Positions 7,854-14,536 of a stretch of 38,178 bases of DNA are shown here, piece after piece. Position numbers and translations under genes: made by a program. A model generated the notes under the pieces. That model searched no databases. It saw nothing but the letters and a program-made list of their open reading frames with translations, and had not been told where the DNA came from. Source of the stretch: Clostridia bacterium (lineage in GTDB: Bacteria; Bacillota; Clostridia; Christensenellales; UBA1242); assembly GCA_017452165.1 (NCBI GenBank), contig JAFTMY010000113.1, positions 1-38,178 on the forward strand, given 5' to 3'. Numbering within the stretch: the first letter of the stretch is position 1; every line of letters starts with the position of its first letter.

Positions 7854-9185
7854 TCAAGCATTGTTCACCCCCAAAGGTAAATTATTACCACTTGAATCTG
7901 TGATTTTATAAATATAGAAATTACTTATTTCACCTAAATCAAAACCACCATAAGTAACATTTAGCTTTTCTAAATCAATCTTGATGTTTAGATAAATCGA
8001 GTTATAGTTAGCATAGTTTTTTATAAATGTTTCTTTAAGTTTAAATACATAGTTTTCTGTTCCTTCGATTGGTTCATAAGCTAAATCACTTTCAGTAACA
8101 TTTACTAAAAATCTTCCTGCTTCGTAATCTTCCATAACCGATTCATCTGAGCCATAATTCATATTTCCTGCAAAAGCATTAAACATAGAAGCTTTAGAAG
8201 TAGATAAATTAGTGTTATTAATCTTTACTTTAATTTTCATAAAAGTAGAAAATTGTGTATAAAGATTTACACTTTCATCTGATTGAGCATTAATTAACGT
8301 ATAAGTTTTGTCCTGCTCGTTATATTCATAAAAGTTTAAGATATTAGGAACATTATAATAGAGTTCTTGATTTGAACCTGCTGGAAGTGAAAGCATTGCA
8401 TTTCCAATACATTCAATAAAGTAGGTTAAGTCTAATGCTCTAAAATAATTTGTATCGATTACATGATGAACAACAGTATTCCACTTTGGTTGTGTTTGAA
8501 GAGTCTGAGATGATGAACCTACCTGTGTTAAATTTGATGTGTCTATATGGTCTTGATTTGCAATATTGTCGTAGTCTTTGAAGGTCATACCATAAACTTT
8601 TCCACCCATTTCAATCTTGAAATATTCGTTTCCGTCTTGAAGATAAGTAGACCTTGTTGAAGTATTAAACTCACTATCTAGCGAAGAATATTCGTAAAAA
8701 TCAAAATTGTTATAGACTTTATTTGTTGATATAACATTATTAATTGTCTGATATAATTTACCTTTAACAAAGAATACTGTTGATACAGTTGCATCTCCAT
8801 TTACCATAGGTTCATAGTCTTTAACGCAGTCGGTTTTAAGTTCTTTTGAGTAAGTTCCATTAAAAATATCACTATCTCTAATAGTCTTATTAGGGTCATT
8901 TAAGATAAGCTGAATACCTGATGAAAATGTTGCTGTTTTGTTTTCGTCAGTGAAGTAATTAAACTTAAATTCAAGTGCGTTATTAAATAGTTGAACTTCA
9001 CAAAACGGTATACCACTTTCGCCAGATTCTGCACCTGCAACTTGCAAATCCGATATATAAAATGTATTATTAATGGATTTATCCTTTGCAAAAAAGTGCA
9101 AAAATAGATACCAACCATCGAAAATCACCCCTAAAAAGCCCATTATTACTAAAATACTTAGAAATATTACTTTAAATATCTTCAT
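7854..9185 (-). CDS. Large membrane-anchored exported protein of the late operon
   Basis: This 443-aa protein begins with a hydrophobic signal or anchor (about 5-32), followed by about 400 soluble residues with a beta-rich look, many Asn, Tyr and Thr, and few Cys. GGAG stands 6 bases before the ATG. Its stop is TGA, which shows the standard genetic code. It is the first gene after the central terminator at 9209-9250, the position that attachment genes hold in filamentous phages. It may be a second virion or receptor-interaction protein. No domain is recognised. Confidence 0.8.
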   Translation of the reverse strand: MKIFKVIFLSILVIMGFLGVIFDGWYLFLHFFAKDKSINNTFYISDLQVAGAESGESGIPFCEVQLFNNALEFKFNYFTDENKTATFSSGIQLILNDPNKTIRDSDIFNGTYSKELKTDCVKDYEPMVNGDATVSTVFFVKGKLYQTINNVISTNKVYNNFDFYEYSSLDSEFNTSTRSTYLQDGNEYFKIEMGGKVYGMTFKDYDNIANQDHIDTSNLTQVGSSSQTLQTQPKWNTVVHHVIDTNYFRALDLTYFIECIGNAMLSLPAGSNQELYYNVPNILNFYEYNEQDKTYTLINAQSDESVNLYTQFSTFMKIKVKINNTNLSTSKASMFNAFAGNMNYGSDESVMEDYEAGRFLVNVTESDLAYEPIEGTENYVFKLKETFIKNYANYNSIYLNIKIDLEKLNVTYGGFDLGEISNFYIYKITDSSGNNLPLGVNNA

Positions 9186-9208
9186 TGTTCTCCTATTAAT
9201 TTTTTAAA

Positions 9209-9250
9209 AAAAGCACTACCTTAAAAATTATTAGTAGTGCTTTTTTTTTC
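9209..9250 (-). terminator. Central terminator inside the late operon
   Basis: AGCACTAC (9212-9219) pairs with GTAGTGCT (9234-9241), followed on both strands by long T-runs. It separates two short upstream genes from the long downstream genes, so partial read-through would give high expression of the small proteins and low expression of the large ones. Confidence 0.85.
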
Positions 9251-9273
9251 GACTTTTAATTATTTTTTAGTTT

Positions 9274-9603
9274 CTAATTTTTCTTTGCTAAGGTTAATTT
9301 TGCAAGAGAGATAAATGCCTTATCTCTAGGGAAGAAATCAAAGACATCATCTTCAATTCTAAGTGCAATGACATCATAATTTTTTCCATCCTTAGTAACT
9401 CTAGGTTCAATGTTTACCTTGCAATTTTCAGCACCTACAATTTTCATCATTTCAAATTGTGACTCGCTTAAAAATAGCTCTACTGATTTGTCAGCTACAC
9501 TTGTAACAGACAAGACATAATATTCTCTTTTTGTTGTTTTACTGATTTTTTTGATAATTTCAAATTTCTTGATATAATTTTTTTCGTTAATAATTTCGTT
9601 CAT
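9274..9603 (-). CDS. Small soluble protein, candidate ssDNA-binding protein
   Basis: This 109-aa protein alternates charged and hydrophobic residues in a beta-rich pattern (residues 20-80), has no membrane span, and has a basic C terminus. It sits directly upstream of the central terminator, so it should be abundant. Filamentous phages need an abundant single-strand binding protein (gpV role) and this gene has the right size and place, but I see no diagnostic motif. The start has AAGGAG at normal spacing. The role is inferred from context only. Confidence 0.75.
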   Translation of the reverse strand: MNEIINEKNYIKKFEIIKKISKTTKREYYVLSVTSVADKSVELFLSESQFEMMKIVGAENCKVNIEPRVTKDGKNYDVIALRIEDDVFDFFPRDKAFISLAKLTLAKKN

Positions 9604-9628
9604 ATTTTTCTCCTTATTTTTAAATTTT

Positions 9629-9904
9629 TTATTTTCCGATTCTTCTTGAAATTGCTGTTGCTTCAGGTTTCGACTTTCCTTGATTTAAAGCATTTTTATA
9701 TTTGTAAGCACCAGCATGATCGCTTTGGCATTGAAGATAACCTGAGCGAAGACCTGCTTCATAATCTGTCAACTCTAAACCTTCCTTAGGTCCATGTTGG
9801 TGGACTTTAGCCTTTCGCTCATTTGCATAATCTCTTGCCCTTTTATTTGGAACTCTCCAACGGCGTTCCCTTACCTGTGTAACTTCTTCTTTATTTTTAG
9901 ACAT
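9629..9904 (-). CDS. Small basic protein, first gene of the late operon
   Basis: This 91-aa basic protein is rich in Arg, Lys and His in its first half and has no membrane span. It contains a GLRSGYLQCQSDHAG stretch that looks like a conserved core. An AAGGAG-type site precedes the ATG and the next gene starts 26 bases on. It should be strongly expressed from the promoter near 10121. It could bind the phage genome or the host polymerase. No family is recognised. Confidence 0.75.
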   Translation of the reverse strand: MSKNKEEVTQVRERRWRVPNKRARDYANERKAKVHQHGPKEGLELTDYEAGLRSGYLQCQSDHAGAYKYKNALNQGKSKPEATAISRRIGK

Positions 9905-10150
9905 ATTTTCTCCTTATAATTGAATTAATTTTTTTATTTGTTTAACCTAAATTAGGTTTAATTGTTTGTTACATTTGTAACTATTAAGTTGTAGTTGTAA
10001 TCTCATCAAGAACTTCAAAACAGATTGTCTTTTGCGATAACTCGTAGGTGGCCACCATTACTGAATTCAACGCTGTAACATCGTTTATTGTTTTGTCCTT
10101 GCCTTATTGATTACAGTTGCAGTATAAAACAAATTTTTAATTTATTGTAC
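9905..10150 (-). promoter_or_regulatory. Late-operon promoter and leader with small palindromes
   Basis: A good minus-strand -10 box, TATACT, lies at 10121-10126; no good -35 box is present at normal spacing, so activation may be needed. The leader of about 200 bases is richer in GC than its surroundings and carries AACCTAA-A-TTAGGTT (9944-9958), GTTAC-ATTT-GTAAC (9968-9981) and the 10-bp palindrome GGTGGCCACC (10047-10056). A 24-codon reading frame (ATG at 10058, stop at 9984) has no Shine-Dalgarno sequence and is not called as a gene. Confidence 0.5.
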
Positions 10151-10167
10151 ACACGAAAAAAAAGTTA

Positions 10168-10264
10168 AGTCGCAATTTTAACAACCTGAGTCACATTTTT
10201 AAAAACTAAAATCACACATTTAATAGCCTTAGTCACATTTTTAATTTTTTTATCGCAATTTTAA
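10168..10264 (-). repeat. Five-copy 21-bp-phased array upstream of the late operon
   Basis: Five copies of a motif near TTAAAAATGTGACT, read on the minus strand, have their CACA/CGCA cores (plus-strand reading) starting at 10171, 10192, 10213, 10234 and 10254, so the spacing is 21, 21, 21 and 20 bp, two helical turns. All sites face the same side of the helix and lie just upstream of the late promoter. A twin array lies at 14134-14230. Confidence 0.8.
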
Positions 10265-10275
10265 TTAAAAAACAT

Positions 10276-10302
10276 TAAAAAAAGATAGGTAAAAACCTAT
10301 CT
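10276..10302 (-). terminator. Terminator of the ATPase gene
   Basis: AGATAGGT (10283-10290) pairs with ACCTATCT (10295-10302); on the minus strand a run of seven T follows. It lies about 55 bases after the stop of the gene at 10358 and insulates the 21-bp array and late promoter from that transcript. Confidence 0.85.
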
Positions 10303-10357
10303 CTACGGTATTTTTAAATAAAAATCTTAACTAAGAATTAAACTAGTACTATATTTA

Positions 10358-11557
10358 TTATATGTTTTCATTAAGCAAAAAATCTACAAGATGAACTATC
10401 TTTATACCATTAATATTACCACTTGCATAATCATCAAGGGTAACAAGCATTTTTGGAAAATGGTCTTTTATTTCCATAAGGTTTGCTATTTCTCTATCAG
10501 ATTCCTTTGGAAGTTCGCGACAAACTTGAATGTAAAGTTTGTCATCTCTTTTTGTCGCAACAAAATCTATTTCTTTATCTGCATTCTTTCCTATATAAAC
10601 ATCATATCCACGACGTTTAAGTTCAAAGAATACAAGATTTTCAAGCATTGAAGCTATACTTGTTGGACTAAATCCATACAAAGCATATTTAATTGATTGG
10701 TCAGCAAGATAAAATTTCTCTTGTGTTTTTAATATATTTTTACCTTGTAGGTCATATCTTTTGCAACGATAAATTACAAATGCTTTTTCTAACCATTCTA
10801 AATAGTTATAAATTGCTTCAACAGATATTGTTCTTTTTTCAGATTTTAAAAAATTTACTATTGAATTAGCAGAGAATGTTTTACCAACATTTTCAACTAC
10901 AAATCTAACAACACGATTAAATAAATCTATATTTGAAATAGAATGTCTATTAGTAATATCTTTTACAACAACTGAGTTATAAATATCTTCCACAATCCCA
11001 TATGCTGATTTTTCATCAAAATTGCAACTAGCAACCAAAGGAAAACCACCTAAACGGATATAATCTTTTAAATGTTCTTTGTCTGATTTATTAGAATTGT
11101 TTTTGAATTCCAAATATTCTTTAAATGAAAGAGTATAAATAGGTATTGTTATATATCTACCTGTAAGGTAAGTAGATATTTCACTGCTCATTAGTTTAGA
11201 GTTAGAGCCTGTTACATATATGTCTGTGTTATAATCTTCTAGTAAAGTATTAACTACTTTTTCCCAGCCAGTTATTTCTTGAAGTTCATCAAGTAAAAAA
11301 TAATATTTATTATTGTCAACCATAAAAGATTTTAATTCTTCATACATTTTCTTTGATGTAAATGATTTATCATAATCTTCATTTGTATACTTTCTTGTGA
11401 TTATATGTTTTTCATCAACTCCCCTAGAAACAAGTTCTTGTTTTAGCATTTCTAAGATTGTTGATTTTCCACATCTTCTTATACCAGCAAGAATTTTAAC
11501 CAATTTAACATCTATAAAAGGCTTTAATTTTTCTAAATAATTTGGTCTTATTATCAT
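10358..11557 (-). CDS. AAA ATPase with C-terminal DUF4143 domain, probable cargo
   Basis: This 399-aa protein has an N-terminal AAA module, with Walker A GIRRCGKST (25-33), Walker B YFLLDE (86-91) and a following sensor stretch VTGSNSK, then a C-terminal DUF4143-type region with an E-x-DF pattern (about residues 325-350) recalling a PD-(D/E)XK fold, though Gln stands where Lys is expected. Such proteins are common in bacteria and archaea, often in many copies, with unclear function. It has its own AAGGAG site and terminator and is not needed for phage growth in any known model, so it is probably cargo. It could also serve defence or mobility. Confidence 0.9.
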   Translation of the reverse strand: MIIRPNYLEKLKPFIDVKLVKILAGIRRCGKSTILEMLKQELVSRGVDEKHIITRKYTNEDYDKSFTSKKMYEELKSFMVDNNKYYFLLDELQEITGWEKVVNTLLEDYNTDIYVTGSNSKLMSSEISTYLTGRYITIPIYTLSFKEYLEFKNNSNKSDKEHLKDYIRLGGFPLVASCNFDEKSAYGIVEDIYNSVVVKDITNRHSISNIDLFNRVVRFVVENVGKTFSANSIVNFLKSEKRTISVEAIYNYLEWLEKAFVIYRCKRYDLQGKNILKTQEKFYLADQSIKYALYGFSPTSIASMLENLVFFELKRRGYDVYIGKNADKEIDFVATKRDDKLYIQVCRELPKESDREIANLMEIKDHFPKMLVTLDDYASGNINGIKIVHLVDFLLNENI

Positions 11558-11747
11558 AATATTTCTCCTTTAATTAATCAAATACTATCAAAAAACTTCT
11601 TATTTTGCAATAGTTTTTATGGAATTTCCGTAAAAACTTTGTAATTTTACAAACTTTTTTGGTTGATTTTATTTTTTATCTTATATTATGCTATTTTATC
11701 ATATTTAAAACATCAATTTCAAAATTTAATGACTAAAATGTAAAACA

Positions 11748-11778
11748 AAAAGACAATGACTTTTATCATTGTCTTTTT
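11748..11778. terminator. Bidirectional terminator after the small control operon
   Basis: AAAGACAATGA (11749-11759) pairs with TCATTGTCTTT (11766-11776), with T-runs on both strands. It lies just past the stop of the gene at 11800. The rest of 11558-11747 is AT-rich and should hold the ATPase promoter; I see no other feature in it. Confidence 0.8.
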
Positions 11779-11799
11779 ATATATTTCTTTTTATTAAAA

Positions 11800-12075
11800 T
11801 TAAGCACATTGTTTATTTAATAAAAAATAATCTTCAATTTTATCTAATGTTTCTTCTCTAAGTTTGAAAAGTTCTTTATCTGTTACTTTAAAAAATATTT
11901 TAAGGATATTATCTTTTATATCTGAAACTAGTAAAAGTTTATATCTCATATAATCATATAATGTTAATTCGTAGAAGACTTGAAAATATTTGTTCTCTAA
12001 TTCTTTATATCCTTTTTCTTTATTTTTAATTATTTGTAATTCATTTTTTATTTGTTCTCTTAAATTATTTCTCAT
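11800..12075 (-). CDS. Small helical protein of the element, unknown function
   Basis: This 91-aa, Lys- and Glu-rich protein is probably all-helical, with a single Cys near the C terminus and no membrane span. It follows the HTH gene by 18 bases, with a good Shine-Dalgarno sequence, and so forms a two-gene unit with it. A partner or antagonist of the HTH protein is possible. No family is recognised. Confidence 0.65.
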   Translation of the reverse strand: MRNNLREQIKNELQIIKNKEKGYKELENKYFQVFYELTLYDYMRYKLLLVSDIKDNILKIFFKVTDKELFKLREETLDKIEDYFLLNKQCA

Positions 12076-12093
12076 ATTATATTCTCCTTATAT

Positions 12094-12408
12094 TTAACTT
12101 GCTTTTTCTTCATTATTCAATTTTTTATAAAAGTAATCAACTAAAATTTTATTTTGTTGAAACACATAGCTTTGAGATGAACCAAGCTCATTAGCTAAAG
12201 ATTGTTGAGTGTGATTGTTAACATATAAACCAATATATATGTCATATAATTTTGGCTTTAACTTTTTCGCTAATAAGTTGTATTTCTCGGTTAATTGAAA
12301 CACATCATTAATGCCTGTATTTCCAAAATTGACATCAAATTTTTTCTTTCTTGAATAGTAATATTTAATATTGCTTAAATCTTCTTTAATCTCATTTATT
12401 GTTTTCAT
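12094..12408 (-). CDS. HTH protein resembling sigma region 4 or ArpU-type late regulators
   Basis: This 104-aa protein has a C-terminal helix-turn-helix (about 65-97: TQQSLANELGSSQSYVFQQ) like sigma-70 region 4 or ArpU-type phage transcription regulators, preceded by a basic helical region. It lies behind a leader with a -10 box at 12544-12549 and a hairpin that may act as an attenuator (12437-12498). A late-gene activator acting at the 21-bp arrays is a reasonable hypothesis, though the sequence does not prove it. The start has GGAG-type support. Confidence 0.7.
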   Translation of the reverse strand: MKTINEIKEDLSNIKYYYSRKKKFDVNFGNTGINDVFQLTEKYNLLAKKLKPKLYDIYIGLYVNNHTQQSLANELGSSQSYVFQQNKILVDYFYKKLNNEEKAS

Positions 12409-12425
12409 TTAAAATTCTCCTTAAA

Positions 12426-12572
12426 TTACAAAAATAAAAAGCCACTACAAAATAGAAACCAATTTATTAGATATGGTTCACTATTCGTAGAGGCTTTTAT
12501 CCTTTTACACGAATCTTACCTACACGGCAGTGACTAAAGATTTATTATATGGTGTTGTTTCAACCCAACTTT
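12426..12572 (-). promoter_or_regulatory. Promoter, operator and possible attenuator upstream of the HTH gene
   Basis: Read on the minus strand, a -10 box TATAAT (12544-12549) is overlapped near its -35 region by GTTTCAACCCAACTT (12557-12571, plus reading), a copy of the AAGTTGGG repeat family seen at 13750-13880. The leader then forms a terminator-like hairpin, 12437-12448 with 12487-12498 (11 of 12 pairs), plus AACCA (12457-12461) with TGGTT (12474-12478), followed by a T-rich run. ATTCGT (12483-12488) can instead pair with ACGAAT (12509-12514), which would take bases from the terminator stem. That is the layout of an attenuator, but it is unproven. Confidence 0.5.
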
Positions 12573-12604
12573 AATTTACTATGTAGACGATATTTAATTG
12601 TTAT

Positions 12605-12793
12605 TTATTGTTGTGCTAATAATATTTTAATTAATTTCTGGTTTGAGCGTTTATTCTCTATGACTGTTGAATTACATTTTGCACATTTTCCTGTTAGTGT
12701 GCCATTTTTGTAAATTACACCATTCATAAAGTTGAAACATTCTGGGCATTTAATAGTTATTGTTTTTCTTCCATTATAATTATTATTTTCCAA
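12605..12793 (-). CDS. Small zinc-ribbon protein
   Basis: I choose the TTG at 12793 as start because AAGGAGGTG stands directly upstream; a longer reading frame to 12850 has no such site. The 62-aa product has two Cys pairs, CPEC and CAKC, 18 residues apart, forming a treble-clef or zinc-ribbon unit, and a basic tail. Proteins of this kind, such as the Cys-rich KTR type, are common in Bacillota mobile elements. A DNA- or RNA-binding regulator is likely, but its target is unknown. Confidence 0.75.
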   Translation of the reverse strand: MENNNYNGRKTITIKCPECFNFMNGVIYKNGTLTGKCAKCNSTVIENKRSNQKLIKILLAQQ

Positions 12794-12936
12794 AATTTTC
12801 ACCTCCTTACATATCCCTAAATATAAAAGATTGTATTTAATAAACTTCAATGTATGGTTGGGAAATCCTATACCAAAATCTATTACTTTTATATTCCGTA
12901 AGCACCAATAAACAAACGGGGAGTTTATTGAATGTC

Positions 12937-13545
12937 TTAAACAATGTCTTTAAGAATTTTCACTGCTACACCTTGAATTACAATGTTATCAAAGAACATA
13001 TCTTCCATTTCATCATTTTCAGGGTGTAATCTAACTCTCTTATTATCCTGGTCAAGATAATATCTTTTTAATGTTGCTTCATCTTCCACTAACGCTACAA
13101 CAATTTGACCTTCTTCGGCAGTATTTTGTTTTCTTATAATGACATAGTCTCCTGAGTCTATTCCAGCATTAATCATACTATCACCTGTGGCTTTTAAGAT
13201 AAAAAATTTACCTTTACCAAGTAGTCTTGTAGGAATTGGAAGATAAGTTTCTATATTCTCTTCGGCTAACAATGGCGTTCCACAGGCTACTGTTCCAACA
13301 AGGGGAACATTTGTTGTTGCAGTAGATAATTTCATCATAGACGGAGTTTTTATACCATAAGTGCAACCATCATACGAAATCATACCTTTTGATTGCATTT
13401 CTTTTATATAGTTCCAAACACAAGTTTTTCCTATATTTAAGTAATCTCCTATTTGTTGCATAGACGGAGTTAAACCTGTCTCAGCATACCTTTCATCTAT
13501 AAACTCAATTATCTTATTCATTAATTCTGGACTTTTACTTCTCAT
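12937..13545 (-). CDS. LexA-family self-cleaving repressor
   Basis: This 202-aa protein has an N-terminal winged HTH (about 1-65) and a C-terminal S24 peptidase domain. The cleavage site is Cys88-Gly89 in VACGTP, where classical LexA has Ala-Gly. Catalytic Ser123 lies in GDSM and Lys160 in ATLKRY. RecA-stimulated cleavage would relieve repression after DNA damage. It has its own promoter with a palindromic operator (13566-13583) and stands opposite xis-int. It is most likely the element's repressor, although it is a full-length LexA in design and could be a captured host-type gene. A Shine-Dalgarno site AAGGAG supports the start. Confidence 0.9.
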   Translation of the reverse strand: MRSKSPELMNKIIEFIDERYAETGLTPSMQQIGDYLNIGKTCVWNYIKEMQSKGMISYDGCTYGIKTPSMMKLSTATTNVPLVGTVACGTPLLAEENIETYLPIPTRLLGKGKFFILKATGDSMINAGIDSGDYVIIRKQNTAEEGQIVVALVEDEATLKRYYLDQDNKRVRLHPENDEMEDMFFDNIVIQGVAVKILKDIV

Positions 13546-13554
13546 AAGATATTC

Positions 13555-13621
13555 TCCTTTTGTATCGTGAACATTTATTCACGAATAAGCACATTATATA
13601 CAAAAGGAAATTATTTGTCAA
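13555..13621 (-). promoter_or_regulatory. Repressor promoter with palindromic autoregulatory operator
   Basis: On the minus strand, TTGACA (13616-13621) and TATAAT (13593-13598) are separated by exactly 17 bases, a consensus promoter. Just downstream lies the perfect inverted repeat CGTGAA-CATTTA-TTCACG (13566-13583) at the expected start of transcription, then AAGGAG. Repressor binding there would block its own transcription. I saw no second full copy of this operator in the element. Confidence 0.85.
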
Positions 13622-13749
13622 GCACCAAAAATTATTTTTTTAAAATTACTTTCAAATCCCTTTTTTGTTATTTATATTTCATACTTTTGTCTCCTTATTT
13701 TTATTTGCAGTTTCATAATAAACAAAAATTTTTAAAAAGTATATCTAAA

Positions 13750-13880
13750 AAGTTGGGATAAACTTAACCAAATATGGAATAATTCTTGCCTTACTTAGCC
13801 TAGACTTGGCATGAAGTTGGGATAAAGTTGGACTGAACTTAATCTAAGTTGGGTTAAACATAAACAAAGTTGGGATTTTT
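13750..13880 (+). repeat. AAGTTGGGATAAA repeat cluster
   Basis: Clear copies start at 13750, 13814, 13825, 13846 and 13867, with a weaker one at 13803. The last three strong ones are 21 bp apart. A further copy lies on the minus strand at 12557-12571 at a promoter, and a half-like copy at 12854-12868. They look like binding sites for one regulator. This family differs from the TTAAAAATGTGACT arrays. Confidence 0.65.
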
Positions 13881-13889
13881 ATTACAACA

Positions 13890-14094
13890 AATCTCACTTA
13901 TCTTTTTTTTGTTTTGGGTTTTTAGTCTATCACAAACAGCCCTTTTCGCCAAAGCGAGAAAAATTTAATACATATTTAAAATGTAAGAACTTATATAAAA
14001 TTTTCTCAAAAAAATATGTGATGTTAGGACTTTGGTTTCAATGTCTGTTTGTAATTAAGTTTGGTTGTAAAAAAAGATAAGTGAGGTGAGATTA
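13890..14094 (+). other. Long nested inverted repeat (about 200 nt) between repressor and xis
   Basis: CTCACTTATCTTTTTTT (13893-13909) pairs with 14069-14085 over 17 bp. Nested pairs follow: ACAAACAG (13932-13939) with 14045-14052, CCAAAG (13949-13954) with 14030-14035, and GAGAAAA (13956-13962) with TTTTCTC (14001-14007). The whole could form a rod. It may be a single-strand origin, a packaging signal or a structured RNA. Its right edge carries GTGAGGTGAG before a 9-codon frame (ATG at 14094), a possible leader peptide of no known meaning. Confidence 0.55.
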
Positions 14095-14133
14095 TGAACT
14101 TAATAGAATTTGTGTATTTTTGAGAAAAAATAA

Positions 14134-14230
14134 TTAAAAATGTGCTAAAAAGTATTAAATTTGTGACTATAAGTGTTAAAAATGTGATTTTAGTTGTTAA
14201 AAATGCGTATTTAGTTATTTTTTGTGCGAC
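14134..14230 (+). repeat. Five-copy 21-bp-phased array upstream of xis-int
   Basis: Five copies of TTAAAAATGTGACT-like sequence have cores TGTG/TGCG starting at 14141, 14162, 14183, 14204 and 14225, spaced exactly 21 bp. The array ends about 55 bases before the xis start. Relative to its downstream unit it has the same orientation as the array at 10168-10264, and in both the copy nearest the gene reads TGCGACT. Confidence 0.85.
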
Positions 14231-14285
14231 TCTAATTTTTCAATTTTAATTTATTGTAGAAATAGAAAAACTTGGAGGTGATTAG

Positions 14286-14519
14286 ATGAACACAAACGAA
14301 TTTAATACAAAAGATTTAATTGAAATGGAAGTTAATAGGTTGTCTAATAAATATGGTAAAGACTATTTGGATTGTGATGACATTATAAAAATCACAGGTC
14401 TTGGAAGAAATAATGTTAGAACACTTATGAACAATCCTAAATTTCCAACAACAATAATTGGAAGAAGAAAGGTAGTTAGTTTAACTAATTTTGTAGTTTG
14501 GCAATTTAACAACAAATAA
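14286..14519 (+). CDS. Excisionase-like MerR/AlpA-type DNA-binding protein
   Basis: This 77-aa protein has a winged-helix core of the excisionase type (about 28-72: DDIIKITGLGRNNVRTLM, then PTTIIGRRKVV). It starts after GGAGGTG and ends 17 bases before the integrase gene, so the two are one operon. The usual role is to bend DNA at the attachment site and steer the integrase toward excision, sometimes also repressing early genes. Its promoter lies within or after the 21-bp array. Confidence 0.85.
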   Translation: MNTNEFNTKDLIEMEVNRLSNKYGKDYLDCDDIIKITGLGRNNVRTLMNNPKFPTTIIGRRKVVSLTNFVVWQFNNK

Positions 14520-14536
14520 AAATCGAAGGAGAATTA

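Noticed and set aside
7854..9185. Use of a Mycoplasma-type code (TGA as Trp), suggested by the very low GC
   Set aside because: This gene ends in TGA at a sensible place, and Trp is coded by TGG throughout. The code is standard.
10047..10056. Palindrome GGTGGCCACC as a restriction or synthetic-vector signal
   Set aside because: One isolated palindrome in a natural leader proves nothing; no vector sequence is seen.
10391..10651. Plus-strand reading frame inside the ATPase gene
   Set aside because: It is antisense to a clear AAA ATPase and lacks a ribosome binding site.
12519..12533. CCTACACGGCAGTGA equals 15 bases of a type I-F CRISPR repeat
   Set aside because: There is a single copy, with no array, no second repeat within range and no cas genes. 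It lies in the leader of a phage gene. Treated as coincidence.
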